A stretch of DNA of 64,000 nt from Mesostigma viride (taxonomy: Eukaryota > Streptophyta > Mesostigmatophyceae > Mesostigmatales > Mesostigmataceae). The notes beneath the pieces are model-generated. The model made no database searches. It was not told where the DNA came from and worked only from the letters and a program-made list of their open reading frames with translations. A program made the position numbers and the translations under genes. The DNA is taken from NCBI GenBank assembly GCA_009746045.1, contig RPFO01000389.1, positions 686,940 through 750,939 of the forward strand, read 5' to 3'. Positions 1-8,837 of this stretch are shown in pieces; within the stretch, counting starts at the first letter, position 1, and the number at the start of each line of letters is the position of its first letter.

Positions 1-309
1 GCCATGAGCCAAGAAACCTAGACAGTGGCAGGTTTATATCTCAACGTAGCTCCTGCCACCTGGCCAAGAAAAACTGGCCAAAGCTTTGGCCACGACTGAT
101 CCGGATCAGGCCGCACCGGCCTCAAAAGGTATGTCACGTGAACCCAATAACCTAGGCCTGGCCAAGAAAAACTGGCCAAAGCTTTGGCCACGACTGATCC
201 GGATCAGGCCGCACCGGCCTCAAAAGGTATGTCACGTGAACCCAATAACCTAGCTATAGCGGCTCCCCTTCCATCTCACTATAAAGAAACTATGTTCAGA
301 GAACCACGA
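1..309 (-). repeat. K1 A2 repeat (direct copy of A1), with internal 97-bp tandem duplication
   Basis: Positions 1-309 match 5003-5311 with almost no differences. Each copy holds a unit of about 97 bp, starting near tggccaagaaaaactggcc, twice in tandem (about 61-157 and 158-254). The related copy at 19860 has the unit once. The repeat ends at the core gttcagagaaccacga, the presumed recombination junction with B1. Confidence 0.85.
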
Positions 310-500
310 TTCTATTAACCGTGGAACTCCAGGGTAACCAGACTCTTTATTAAAACAATGAGTGGAGCACATACAAAAGGCAGGCCACATCCCGGCCGCC
401 GATGCTCATGGGAACACTTATTGCTTGGCAAAGGCTAGCCTTACCCTTATATCCCTCCCTGGCGATCCATGCCAGGGGCAAAGAACCTAGCATAATGACA
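310..500 (-). repeat. K1 B1 terminal segment
   Basis: Starts with ttctattaaccgtggaactc and is related to the B segments of K2 at 57237-57370, 57784-57952 and 62626-62803. It contains tttattaaaacaat, which on the minus strand reads as a TTTTAATAAA-like 3' signal. It lies directly after the stop of the coding region. Confidence 0.7.
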
Positions 501-518
501 GAGAAATGAACAACCAAA

Positions 519-3500
519 CTAGGTGGAGGGCAATTTCAAAATAGCCCGCCAGGCCCGAGGGGGGCAGGCGGCCATGGCCCGAAGAATAACCTCAGGCAGC
601 TGCACCTCCAAACTGCGGTGCAAGCCCACATAATGGGCAACCGTGGAGCTGCTAAGCCAGCGCCCCCGGCCCTGGATGTCCCCCATGCTGCGACCCGCGA
701 GGAAATCGTGAGTGGCACCTCCATGCCGCAGCCCGTGAATGGTGAAAATCTGGGCGACCCCCAAGGCCTGACTCGCAGCCTGCCAAATGCGCCGGAATTG
801 CGGGTAGGTGAAAGGGAACACGGCCTCCCAAGCGTGCTTACCCGCGATGCAGTGACGGAGGATGGTTTCAGACATCACATCTTCTACCACCACTGACTGA
901 GTCTTGCCCTTAGAGGTCTTGGTAGACCTCAGCAGTAGGGCGCCCCGTTGAGCCGGCCCAAGCCGAACGTCAGGCTGGAGGCGCACATGGCCAACACGGA
1001 GGTTCAGCGCCTCCGAGATTCGCAGGTAATGGCGGAACACGATGACAACCAGCAGGCCCGCAAGGCGCTGACCTTGCATGACCATCGTGCTGGCAAGTGC
1101 AAACGCCGCCTCCCATGGAATGGGAGGAGGGGCACGGGGGGGCACAAGTGTTTTCCACCCAGCGAGGACGCCACGGGCCAAGTCCCACCGCTTCACCATA
1201 CCGGGATAATAAAGTTGCAACCCCATCAAGGCATTGACACACACTTGGCGGCTGTACCCCCGAAAATGAGCCCAGGCGACATACGCACAAAATGTCTCCT
1301 CAAGGGTGTCAGCTCGTGACGATGACCCGTCCGCCCGCCCACCAGCCTCCCACCAAGTCAAGAGGGAATCAAGACCACGACGGTAGGCCAGCAAAGTAGC
1401 CGGCTTTACTTTCCCCTCTAGCAATGGAAGGTAGCTAACAGGTGCAGGGGGCCCCGGGTTAGGATGGATGCCTTCCGCGGTCAGGTCGCGCACCCAGCCT
1501 GCCAAGAAAGTCGCCATGGATTGGCCGCGAGAAACGCCATCGGCTGGTTGAAGTGCACTCGGCGTCCACACCCACTGGGAACGACTCCCCGTGGCGAGGG
1601 TCAGCGCGCACAAGCGGCGGCACTGCTTGTTGAGCTTGTGGGATGAGGACCGCCCCTTAGCCAAGCAGCCCAACGCCGCGGTGGAGTCCACCAACCTCAC
1701 CACCCGCTTGCCTCGGTTTGCCAAGCTGCGCGCACTCCTCTCCACGCCCTTCACTGCAGCCCGCACCTCCTTCTCGTTGATGTGCATCCCCGGATCCCGC
1801 CAACGACTCCGGACCCCAACCCGCCATTGCTGGCTAGTGATTGCTTGTTGCGCCCGCGCGCTCAGTGGCCTAGGGCCAGCGTAGGCCACCTCACTTGGTA
1901 TGAGCAAAGTCGGGTACCCCCGCACCTCTCGTGCCCTCGCCAGCTCCGTCACATCGCCCGGCTCCATGGTTGCGTACACGACACCTTGCCCGTAGGTGGA
2001 CGCGTCAGATGCAACCACCTCACGGGCCAAAGGTGCGCTTCGGTCAACCCTTAGCATGGGAGCCAAGGCCAGGGCACACTCTAACTCCTCCCGCACCCCG
2101 GCCCACAGCACCCAGGATCGCTGCCCCCACCCTTGCAGGCTGATGAATTTGAAACATTGCTGCCAAATGGACAAGCAGCTGCGGCTTAACATCTGCAGCC
2201 ACAACCACCGCCCCAAGACGGCAGCCAGCCCCTCGGCCGTAGCTCGGCCTCGAGTGAGTATAGCCTGCGTGTGGGCGATCACAAGGTTGAGCTGCTTGAC
2301 CGTTGGTTCCAGCACGCCGTTCCGTCGGTGCACCACCCCTAGGGCTTCTAGCTCGTCCCCTTCCAGGCTCGCCATCTTAGTCTTCTCCTTAGACGGCACA
2401 AGGTTGTTAGGGAGGTAGCCTTCCTCAATAGCGCGCGTGATGAGCTGGTTCACCGCCTCGCAGGTCCGCCCGTTGCTGGCCACCAAGTCATCAATGGTGA
2501 TGGACAGCATGGGGGCAGGGGGGTTTTCCAGGTCAATCTGAAGCTCCCCGGCGCGCTCCTCCTTGTACTCGATGGCCAAGCGCAGTGGCTGGCCACACTC
2601 GTCGCGCACCAAGGTGAGCTCACCTGCGCTTGAGAGGTAGTTGACCTGGCGCCTCGGATCCAGGGCACCGGTCATGTAGAGCACCATCTCATGGATGGCC
2701 TCCCCCAGCGCCACCGCATGGGAATGTCCCATGGCCAGCACCTTGAGCACGGGCCACACCTTCCGCCTGGGCCCTGCCAGACCTACGCTAGTCGACCACA
2801 CACTAGGAAGCCCTTGGTAGTCCCACCACCACTCGGGCACCTCGATGGAATAGTAGTATGACACGAGGTCGCTCTTGGCGCAGTAGCACCAGCCTTTGAT
2901 GTAGACCTCCACGAGGATGCCCAGGTGGGGTAGCAGGATCTTGGGGGGGTCCACCCACAGCAGGTTGCCCAGCTTCCTGTTGACGATGAACCGAAGCTCA
3001 CCCACCCCCTTGGCCACTCCAAAGCAGCCATCCACCCACTTGGGCCGCCTCTCCCGGAACGCCACCATGCCCACGCCCGCTGCCCGGCTCATGAGCTTGC
3101 CCCATTCAGCCATGGAGCATCCCCGGCTGGGCTTGGGCACATTCCAATACTTTGCGCTCGCCACGACCGCTGGCTTGATGCAGTTCTCTTCGCTGGCATA
3201 TATCTCCCGCCAGCTCGGCCGCATAGCCAACAGGTCGAGCAGCCGTGCCTTCCCCGCCACCTCCGCCTTTGGTAGACTCACCGCGTCCGCGCGCAGTTGT
3301 TCATACTTATTCTGCTTCCCATATATTGCATCAGCACCTTCTTGCTCCTGGCCTGTCGCAACGCCCCCTACGCGGCGACTGTGCCAGGTGCAGTGCCTCT
3401 TGACCCTCGCAAGGGCCTCCTCCCTCCCCTTAGAGCACGCCCCTCTAGGGTTAGGAGGAGGGTCTTGCCCCCCTCCCCACAGCCAATTAAGCCAACGCAC

Positions 3501-4694
3501 TACCTTGCATTGCAGTGTGTACTCGCGGTGGCGGCGCGTGGCACGCTGTCGCCGGCGTGCCGATCTCACCCTGCCCCACGCGGTGTACGCTGGCCTAAGT
3601 GGGTATGGCAGCGGGAAAAGGGAGCGGTCCCGCTGGGATTCTATTTCCCTACTTGTTGAGCCTTGCTGAGCTTGTCCAAGAGGATGGCAGTTTGGAGAGC
3701 TGCCTTGACAGCCGGGGTGGCTGACAGTGCAGCCTCCTCCCCCAATGGCAGGAGGTGGCTGGCCACCTTCCACCCCCCCCTCCTTGCCCTCCACCTGCAG
3801 CAAGGCCGCCACCACCCTCATTAGGTACTCCATGCCCACAAGCTCCCCGGCTGCTGAGCCCAGCTCCTTGAGAAGGGTGTCCATGGCCAATGCAATGTTC
3901 ATGACAATTTTCCTGTTCTCCATGTTCCGCCAATTTCCAGGCTTTACCGTCATGACCCACGACCGGATTCCCATCCCATTGTCGCTGGCGTCCTCCAACA
4001 CCCCCGGCAGCACCCGCTCCGAAACCCGATATTTCACGCTCTTGGCTCGGCTTGGCAGCGCCACCCCTTTCGAGGCCTTGAAGTGGCTTCCCGCCCCCTC
4101 CATTCCTCCCAGCGCTGCCTTCAAACCTTGCATGAATTTCTCGGCTGCGACCTCCCCCTCCTCGTCCTCCTCGTCGTCCTGATTTTCGGTTTCCGGAGGT
4201 GCCCCAACGAATGTCGCCAACCTCGCCCTCATTTCCTTTCCGACAGCCCCCCCACCTGCCGAAACCTTGGCCGCGCCTTTCGGCTTGGCCATTTTTCGCT
4301 GCGCAGGTGTCGTTGGTGGCAGCGCCTGATCCTCCTCCTCGTCCGCCGCGAGATCTGCCACGGCCAGCAGTTTTGCCACCAACGTTCCGTTTGGGTCACG
4401 TGCGTCCAACACGTCGCCAACATCAACGTGATCGGCCAGCAACTGCACGACAGACTTCAGCTGGCTCGAGCTCCACGAGCTGGCGTCCGTCACCCAGTCC
4501 TCGGCACCGAAGACCTGCTCGACTGCCCCCACCGCCTCTGCGGGGCTGATGCACTTGGCGAGCAGAGTGGCGAGCTGCTTCTTTTTGGCGCTGAAGGCGA
4601 CTGGCGCGTGACTGGCGGCAGCAGCCCGCGGTGTGGGCGTCCCGTCCTCCCCGCGCGCTGCCTGCCCTCCTGTAGCTTTGCGCCCCTTCGGCAT
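519..4694 (-). CDS. K1 polyprotein: Gag-like region, reverse transcriptase, RNase H, tyrosine recombinase
   Basis: A single 1391-residue frame. Residues 1 to about 310 are a Gag-like region also present in K2 and two fragments. RT follows, with TIDDLV near residue 735 as the likely catalytic motif. RNase H features are VVASDAS near 890, HINEKEV near 970, RLVDSTAALG near 1000 and LQPADGVSRG near 1046. The C-terminus is a tyrosine recombinase with Arg1225 in YLRISEALN, His1320-Arg1323-His1324 in HGLRH, and nucleophile Tyr1355 in AHYVGL. No DNA methyltransferase domain is seen, unlike DIRS1. HPNPGP at about 1077-1082 separates RNase H from the recombinase. Gag and Pol seem fused by chance: near 3788 K1 has one G fewer than the 19860 copy, shifting Gag into the Pol frame before the Gag stop. 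Otherwise the frame is open, so K1 is probably young. Confidence 0.85.
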   Translation of the reverse strand: MPKGRKATGGQAARGEDGTPTPRAAAASHAPVAFSAKKKQLATLLAKCISPAEAVGAVEQVFGAEDWVTDASSWSSSQLKSVVQLLADHVDVGDVLDARDPNGTLVAKLLAVADLAADEEEDQALPPTTPAQRKMAKPKGAAKVSAGGGAVGKEMRARLATFVGAPPETENQDDEEDEEGEVAAEKFMQGLKAALGGMEGAGSHFKASKGVALPSRAKSVKYRVSERVLPGVLEDASDNGMGIRSWVMTVKPGNWRNMENRKIVMNIALAMDTLLKELGSAAGELVGMEYLMRVVAALLQVEGKEGGVEGGQPPPAIGGGGCTVSHPGCQGSSPNCHPLGQAQQGSTSREIESQRDRSLFPLPYPLRPAYTAWGRVRSARRRQRATRRHREYTLQCKVVRWLNWLWGGGQDPPPNPRGACSKGREEALARVKRHCTWHSRRVGGVATGQEQEGADAIYGKQNKYEQLRADAVSLPKAEVAGKARLLDLLAMRPSWREIYASEENCIKPAVVASAKYWNVPKPSRGCSMAEWGKLMSRAAGVGMVAFRERRPKWVDGCFGVAKGVGELRFIVNRKLGNLLWVDPPKILLPHLGILVEVYIKGWCYCAKSDLVSYYYSIEVPEWWWDYQGLPSVWSTSVGLAGPRRKVWPVLKVLAMGHSHAVALGEAIHEMVLYMTGALDPRRQVNYLSSAGELTLVRDECGQPLRLAIEYKEERAGELQIDLENPPAPMLSITIDDLVASNGRTCEAVNQLITRAIEEGYLPNNLVPSKEKTKMASLEGDELEALGVVHRRNGVLEPTVKQLNLVIAHTQAILTRGRATAEGLAAVLGRWLWLQMLSRSCLSIWQQCFKFISLQGWGQRSWVLWAGVREELECALALAPMLRVDRSAPLAREVVASDASTYGQGVVYATMEPGDVTELARAREVRGYPTLLIPSEVAYAGPRPLSARAQQAITSQQWRVGVRSRWRDPGMHINEKEVRAAVKGVERSARSLANRGKRVVRLVDSTAALGCLAKGRSSSHKLNKQCRRLCALTLATGSRSQWVWTPSALQPADGVSRGQSMATFLAGWVRDLTAEGIHPNPGPPAPVSYLPLLEGKVKPATLLAYRRGLDSLLTWWEAGGRADGSSSRADTLEETFCAYVAWAHFRGYSRQVCVNALMGLQLYYPGMVKRWDLARGVLAGWKTLVPPRAPPPIPWEAAFALASTMVMQGQRLAGLLVVIVFRHYLRISEALNLRVGHVRLQPDVRLGPAQRGALLLRSTKTSKGKTQSVVVEDVMSETILRHCIAGKHAWEAVFPFTYPQFRRIWQAASQALGVAQIFTIHGLRHGGATHDFLAGRSMGDIQGRGRWLSSSTVAHYVGLHRSLEVQLPEVILRAMAACPPRAWRAILKLPST
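1449..1466 (-). other. HPNPGP motif between RNase H and recombinase (2A-like candidate)
   Basis: Codons here give HPNPGP, preceded by Gly-Ile. K2 has GVHPNPGP at 58923-58940 in the same inter-domain position. The NPGP core matches 2A-type ribosome-skipping sites, but the usual upstream Asp and Glu are absent, so activity is only a hypothesis. Confidence 0.5.
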
Positions 4695-5002
4695 TGCTGC
4701 TCAGGGCCAAAAATGGCTCCGACAGTACAGGTTCGTCAAACCAGAGGTTCGTTTCCCCTGGCTTGCTGTCGCCGCCCTCGTGAAAAGAAAAGAGGCCGAC
4801 CTTAGCTAGGTGGGTTTGTTTTTGTCCTTTTTTGCGTGTCATGCGGCCTTGGCCCGGACGGCATTTTTTCGCCACGCAAATGTTGCGTCTGAACAAATGA
4901 CGCAATGTGGCGTTCTAATTGCCGGCAGCTTACGTAAGGCTGCCGGGGCTATTAGGTCACATATTGCGTGAGAGAAAGAATCTAGATCTAGTTAATCACT
5001 AC
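4695..5002 (-). other. K1 leader between A1 and the start codon
   Basis: About 308 bp with no coding frame of note beyond shadows. The same leader occurs in the K1-family copy at about 20070-20375. The start ATG at 4694 begins MPKGRKATG; the 19860 copy has ATA at the same place. Confidence 0.6.
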
Positions 5003-5310
5003 GCCATGAGCCAAGAAACCTAGACAGTGGCAGGTTTATATCTCAACGTAGCTCCTGCCACCTGGCCAAGAAAAACTGGCCAAAGCTTTGGCCACGACTG
5101 ATCCGGATCAGGCCGCACCGGCCTCAAAAGGTATGTCACGTGAACCCAATAACCTAGGCCTGGCCAAGAAAAACTGGCCAAAGCTTTGGCCACGACTGAT
5201 CCGGATCAGGCCGCACCGGCCTCAAAAGGTATGTCACGTGAACCCAATAACCTAGCTATAGCGGCTCCCCTTCCATCTCACTATAAAGAAACTATGTTCA
5301 GAGAACCACG
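5003..5310 (-). repeat. K1 A1 repeat (element 5' end)
   Basis: Direct repeat of 1-309, also with the 97-bp unit in two copies. In gene orientation it begins cgtggttctctgaac at about 5310, next to unrelated sequence actctctgag, which marks the insertion junction. Confidence 0.85.
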
Positions 5311-6896
5311 ACTCTCTGAGGTCGAGCAGCTTGAGGCCTTACAACTGATGCTGGAATTTGCACTTCAGCATGCAACATACGAGCCCGGATATGGAATTGA
5401 ATTCTGGTGAGTTTCTTGTAGAAACCGATGCTACATTTGTACACCATCGCATTGGTAATTTTAATTCAGTTCAGCCGAAAGGAGGGTGTAATCTTGCAAC
5501 GCATGTACATAGGATTATCATATGTTTCCTGCATTCTTCTGATTTGCTTACTCGTGCTTAATGTGGTTGATTTTCTAGATTTCACAGTGACATTCTTATG
5601 TCCTTGTCTACACGCAATATCTGGTTGTGCATGCAATGATGAAGATGCTTTTTTTCACTATGTTGATAATTTTATGAAGTGGGACAACTATGTTTAATTG
5701 TATGTTTAATTGATTTTGCAATGTGATGTACGTTATTCGCCTTTGTCACTTGCAGGCGTCGGCTCGTTCACGTTGGCAACCTGGCGTGGTTGAAGCAATG
5801 GATCACGCAAAACCAGGAGCCACGCCTCCCCAAGATGATTACGGCGGCGGTGTGTGGCATGGAGCCTGCTTGTGACGAGCATGACTCAATCCACATCAAT
5901 GGCAGCAATTACCGAACTGCAGTCGCCGACCTTCGACAAACTGTTCGCCATCGCAACTCAGGAGTAATGGTTTATGGTAAAGAGGGGGTTAGGTATGGCC
6001 GCATCACACACATTCTGCATAGTTTCCTCCGTGCCCCGACGGAAGGATGGAGTAGGCAAGTTCTTTTAAAGGTCGCTCTGTTTGATGTCGGTTCTGTGAA
6101 AGAGCTCCCTTTAGAGGGATTGACGCCTATACCTTTAGGGGAGCGAGCGCCCCAGCAGGATGCTTTAGTCCTTCCCGGGAGTGTATGTTCAGTTGGTTTT
6201 GTAGTTGATCCAGAGTATGCACCTGAGATAGCCATCGTGCACTGTAAATTGCCGTGGCAAATGGTAAAGGAAACGTGTAGTGCAGCCCAGCATGTATTAT
6301 CCCGTGCTGCAGGTGCTCAGCTGAGAACCACAGACGTGTATGCTGATATGAACCTGCAGCGCAAGGTGACACTGTGTGTTAAGCGAAGAGACATGACAAC
6401 ACGAGGTCGTTCACAAGGTAATCGCACTGCACCCATAGATCCACAAGCAACCACTGCACGCATGGCTGCAGAGCCACAAGCAACCACTGCACCTAATCGC
6501 TCACGTGGCAAGCGCACTGTTGGCACATTGGTAGAGCCACAACCAACCACCGCACCAAGTCGCTCACGTGGCAAGCGCACTGTTGGCACATGGGTAGAAC
6601 CACAAGCAACCACTGCACCAAGCCGCTCGCGTGGCAATTAGCGCACTGCGGACACATTGGTAGAAACACACACAGCCGCTGCACCAAACCGCTCGCGTGG
6701 CAAGAGCATTGCTGGCAAGTCCATGGCAGCGGCTAGTGGCAGCGCATCAAGCCCTGATGACATTGCTAGTGATTTGTCGCTGAGCAGCGACGGTGAGGCA
6801 TGCATTCCCACACAAAGGAGAAGTGAGAGGCAACGTGTGGTAGTAAATTATGCGGACTCTGACAGTGCTGCATACACTGATGAGGAGTGGGATTGA
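5311..6896 (+). pseudogene. C-terminal exons of a transposase-like protein, broken by K1 and by one in-frame TAG
   Basis: Exon 1 (5311-5406) is open from the K1 junction. A GT-AG intron (gtgagt at 5407, ttgcag ending 5755) joins it in frame to exon 2, which runs from 5756 to a TAG at 6639-6641. The same frame then continues to a TGA at 6894-6896. The protein has a folded-looking part (to about 6400) and a tail of about 63-bp tandem repeats encoding SRSRGKRTVGT-like units. The TAG arises in a repeat unit by an extra TTA, which keeps the frame. The C-terminus is acidic (DSAAYTDEEWD). Layout and the CACTA-like right end suggest a Tnp2-type transposase, but I see no diagnostic catalytic residues, so the family is an inference. 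Intron and joined frame are well supported. Confidence 0.5.
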
Positions 6897-7044
6897 TTAT
6901 ATTCCTAATATAATGTAATCATGGATTGATGTAACTTGTTGTGTGCTTGTCACACTTATATTTATTTATTTCCAATGAACATGTGTGTCAACTGCATCAT
7001 TTCTGCATCCACATCTAATGCATAAGTGTCCTGTCTTCATGCAC

Positions 7045-7445
7045 TTGAGAGTTCTCAAGTGTCATGCTCAGTGTCCTGATTTTCCTGATTTTTTGTGCCA
7101 TGCTAAGTGTCCTGATTTTCCTGATTTTTTTTCTGATTCAGCGGGTTTTCTCAAGATCTTGAGATTTTTTGTGTTGTTCCGACATTTTTCTCAGGATCTC
7201 AGGATTTTCTCAGGATTCTCAGTGTTTCTCAGTGTGTGGCGAGACGCATCTCAGGCACTTCTCAGGATTCTCAGGAGAAAGTCCTGATATAATCTCAGGA
7301 TTCCTGAGAAAAATCTCAAATTTTCTCAGGATTCTCAGGATTTCTTGAGAAAAAAATCAGGAAATCTCAGGAAATCCTGAGAAAATCTCAGGAATCCTGA
7401 GGAAAATCTCAGAAAAAACTCAGGATCTGAGATTTTTCTCAGAGC
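7045..7445. repeat. CTCAGGA/TCCTGAG subterminal repeat array
   Basis: AT-rich sequence packed with variants of ctcaggat, tcctgag and ctcagaaaa in both orientations, at irregular spacing, up to the putative CACTA end at 7459. Such arrays are transposase-binding regions in CACTA elements. No coding frame is credible here. Confidence 0.55.
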
Positions 7446-7459
7446 CCGACTTCCTAGTG

Positions 7460-7842
7460 TTGCCTAGACTCCTGCAACCTAGGAAGTACAGGACCTGTCA
7501 CAAGCCTGTAAGGTCTAGTATCCTTGCAGTCCTGTGCCAGCTCCAGTACCCCACCAGTCACAGGCTGCTGCTCCTCCTGGTCTACGTGGACCACAGTCAC
7601 GTGATGGACAGGCTAAGCCTGTGCAGGCACGGCCTGCCACGTGTCCTGTCCACTATACCAGAGGACTGCACCCTCGCCGGCCACGGACGGCTAGGACTTC
7701 GGGACCTCATATCTTTCTCGTCCCTTGTCTGTTTCAGGCGGTCAGCACGGCGTTGGAAAGGTCTTTCCAAACTGCATCCACTTAGCATATTGGTTGCCCA
7801 AAATGCTAACTTTATGAAAGAGGTAGGTGTATTGTTCATCAT
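7460..7842. other. Unassigned 383 bp
   Basis: Single-copy in this window. There is an exon-like stretch preceded by tgtttcag near 7738 and followed by gtaggtg near 7829, with no recognisable protein. It ends where the K2-type core begins. Confidence 0.3.
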
Positions 7843-7846
7843 CAGG

Positions 7847-7900
7847 AAAATCGGGGTTCTCTGAACATAGTTTCTTTATATAGTGATACGGAAGGGGAGC
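7847..7900 (+). mobile_element. Start of a K2-family YR element fragment
   Basis: Reads cggggttctctgaac then the first ~50 bp of the K2 A repeat (complement of about 62575-62625), up to ggggagc at 7900, where T-d begins. The rest of the same fragment resumes at 12381. Confidence 0.7.
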
Positions 7901-8837
7901 AAGGATGGGTGGGTGGGGAGCAAAGAAAGGGGCCGACAAAACCAGCCTGAGCGGCTTTTAGTCGCAAAACCTCCCTTATCCCTAGCTAACTGACGTCATT
8001 AAACCCTTCTGTTCAGTGATGCTAGTAAGACGCTAACCGTACAGACCGGGGGTAGAATATCCTGAATCTGCACGGCTAGTATTAAATAATGCGTAGGTTG
8101 TTCTTTTCAGGGGCACTGCACCTCACGCCCCGTTCCGCCCGGGTATAATCAACCCAAGCGCGGAACGCGCGTTTTATTTAATTCATTTTTCAACCATGTA
8201 CTATACTGCATCTACTAATCACAAGAGCTCTACTAGCCAAAAAGCTACGAGAAAACACTACGACCTAAGACGCTCAATCAGCGGCCTCTTGTTCCCGCAT
8301 TCACGTATGTATAGAAGAAACTCCGTTCAAAGAACCCCGATTCATGTCCCACGTAGCTCCCACAAAAACCAGCATCTTCACAACAATAAGTGGAAGCAGA
8401 AATGTGACACTATTGACCTGCCCGGAGGCACGCCGTTCAAGGCCCTTCATGAAGTACGTTGCCCAAACACCCCCGCCCTGGCTTTCCCTTGAAGCCGCAC
8501 TCCACCTTGCTCGTTGTCACAAGTGACCGCCCTGCCGCAAAACGGGAGCCCCCCCACATCGGGAGGCGTGTGCCTGGCGGCTGTGGATGCATGGCCAGGC
8601 CCCAAAAGGCCCAGCGCATTTGCACTGCGATTGCACACGGCCAGCCTATCATGACCCCTCTCGGGGCCCCGGGTCGGTACCGCTATGGCCGTCTCCCCAT
8701 AGACCCGGGGTGCTTTGAGAAAAAACGTGGACCTAGCTCAGGCCCCGCCAGGCCGGATGCCCGAGGCCACAGCCCAGGGCACCTGGCTGAACGAGAGTCG
8801 GTTCAGCCAAGACCGCATTCCCCCCCGAGGTTTCTAT

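Larger units (their letters stand above)
1..5310 (-). mobile_element. K1: tyrosine-recombinase retrotransposon with split direct repeats (Kangaroo/TOC-like)
   Basis: In gene orientation (minus) the order is A1 (5310-5003), leader, coding region (4694-519), B1 (about 500-310), A2 (309-1); B2 would lie left of position 1. A1 and A2 match almost base for base over about 309 bp in direct orientation. This A1-ORF-B1-A2-B2 plan is that of YR retrotransposons of the PAT/Kangaroo/TOC1 type, and the protein carries RT, RNase H and a tyrosine recombinase. The right end abuts an unrelated exon at 5311, so K1 appears inserted in a CACTA-like gene. The left end cannot be closed because the window starts inside A2. 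Confidence 0.85.
5311..7459 (+). mobile_element. 3' part of a CACTA (EnSpm)-like DNA transposon
   Basis: The segment combines the 3' exons of a spliced gene (5311-6896), about 400 bp of direct and inverted CTCAGGA motifs (7045-7445), and a right end reading ttcctagtg at 7451-7459. The complement of that end is CACTAGGAAGTCGG, the kind of terminus CACTA elements have, and motif-rich subterminal regions are typical of them. The left half is lost beyond the K1 insertion, so neither the matching terminus nor a 3-bp target duplication can be tested. Confidence 0.5.

Noticed and set aside
6639-6641. TAG as a reassigned sense codon
   Set aside because: A 3-bp insertion in a repeat unit explains it, and TAG, TAA and TGA all end other frames in the window.
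7045-7445. A CRISPR-like array
   Set aside because: Motifs are short, in both orientations and irregularly spaced, fitting transposon subterminal repeats in a eukaryotic context.
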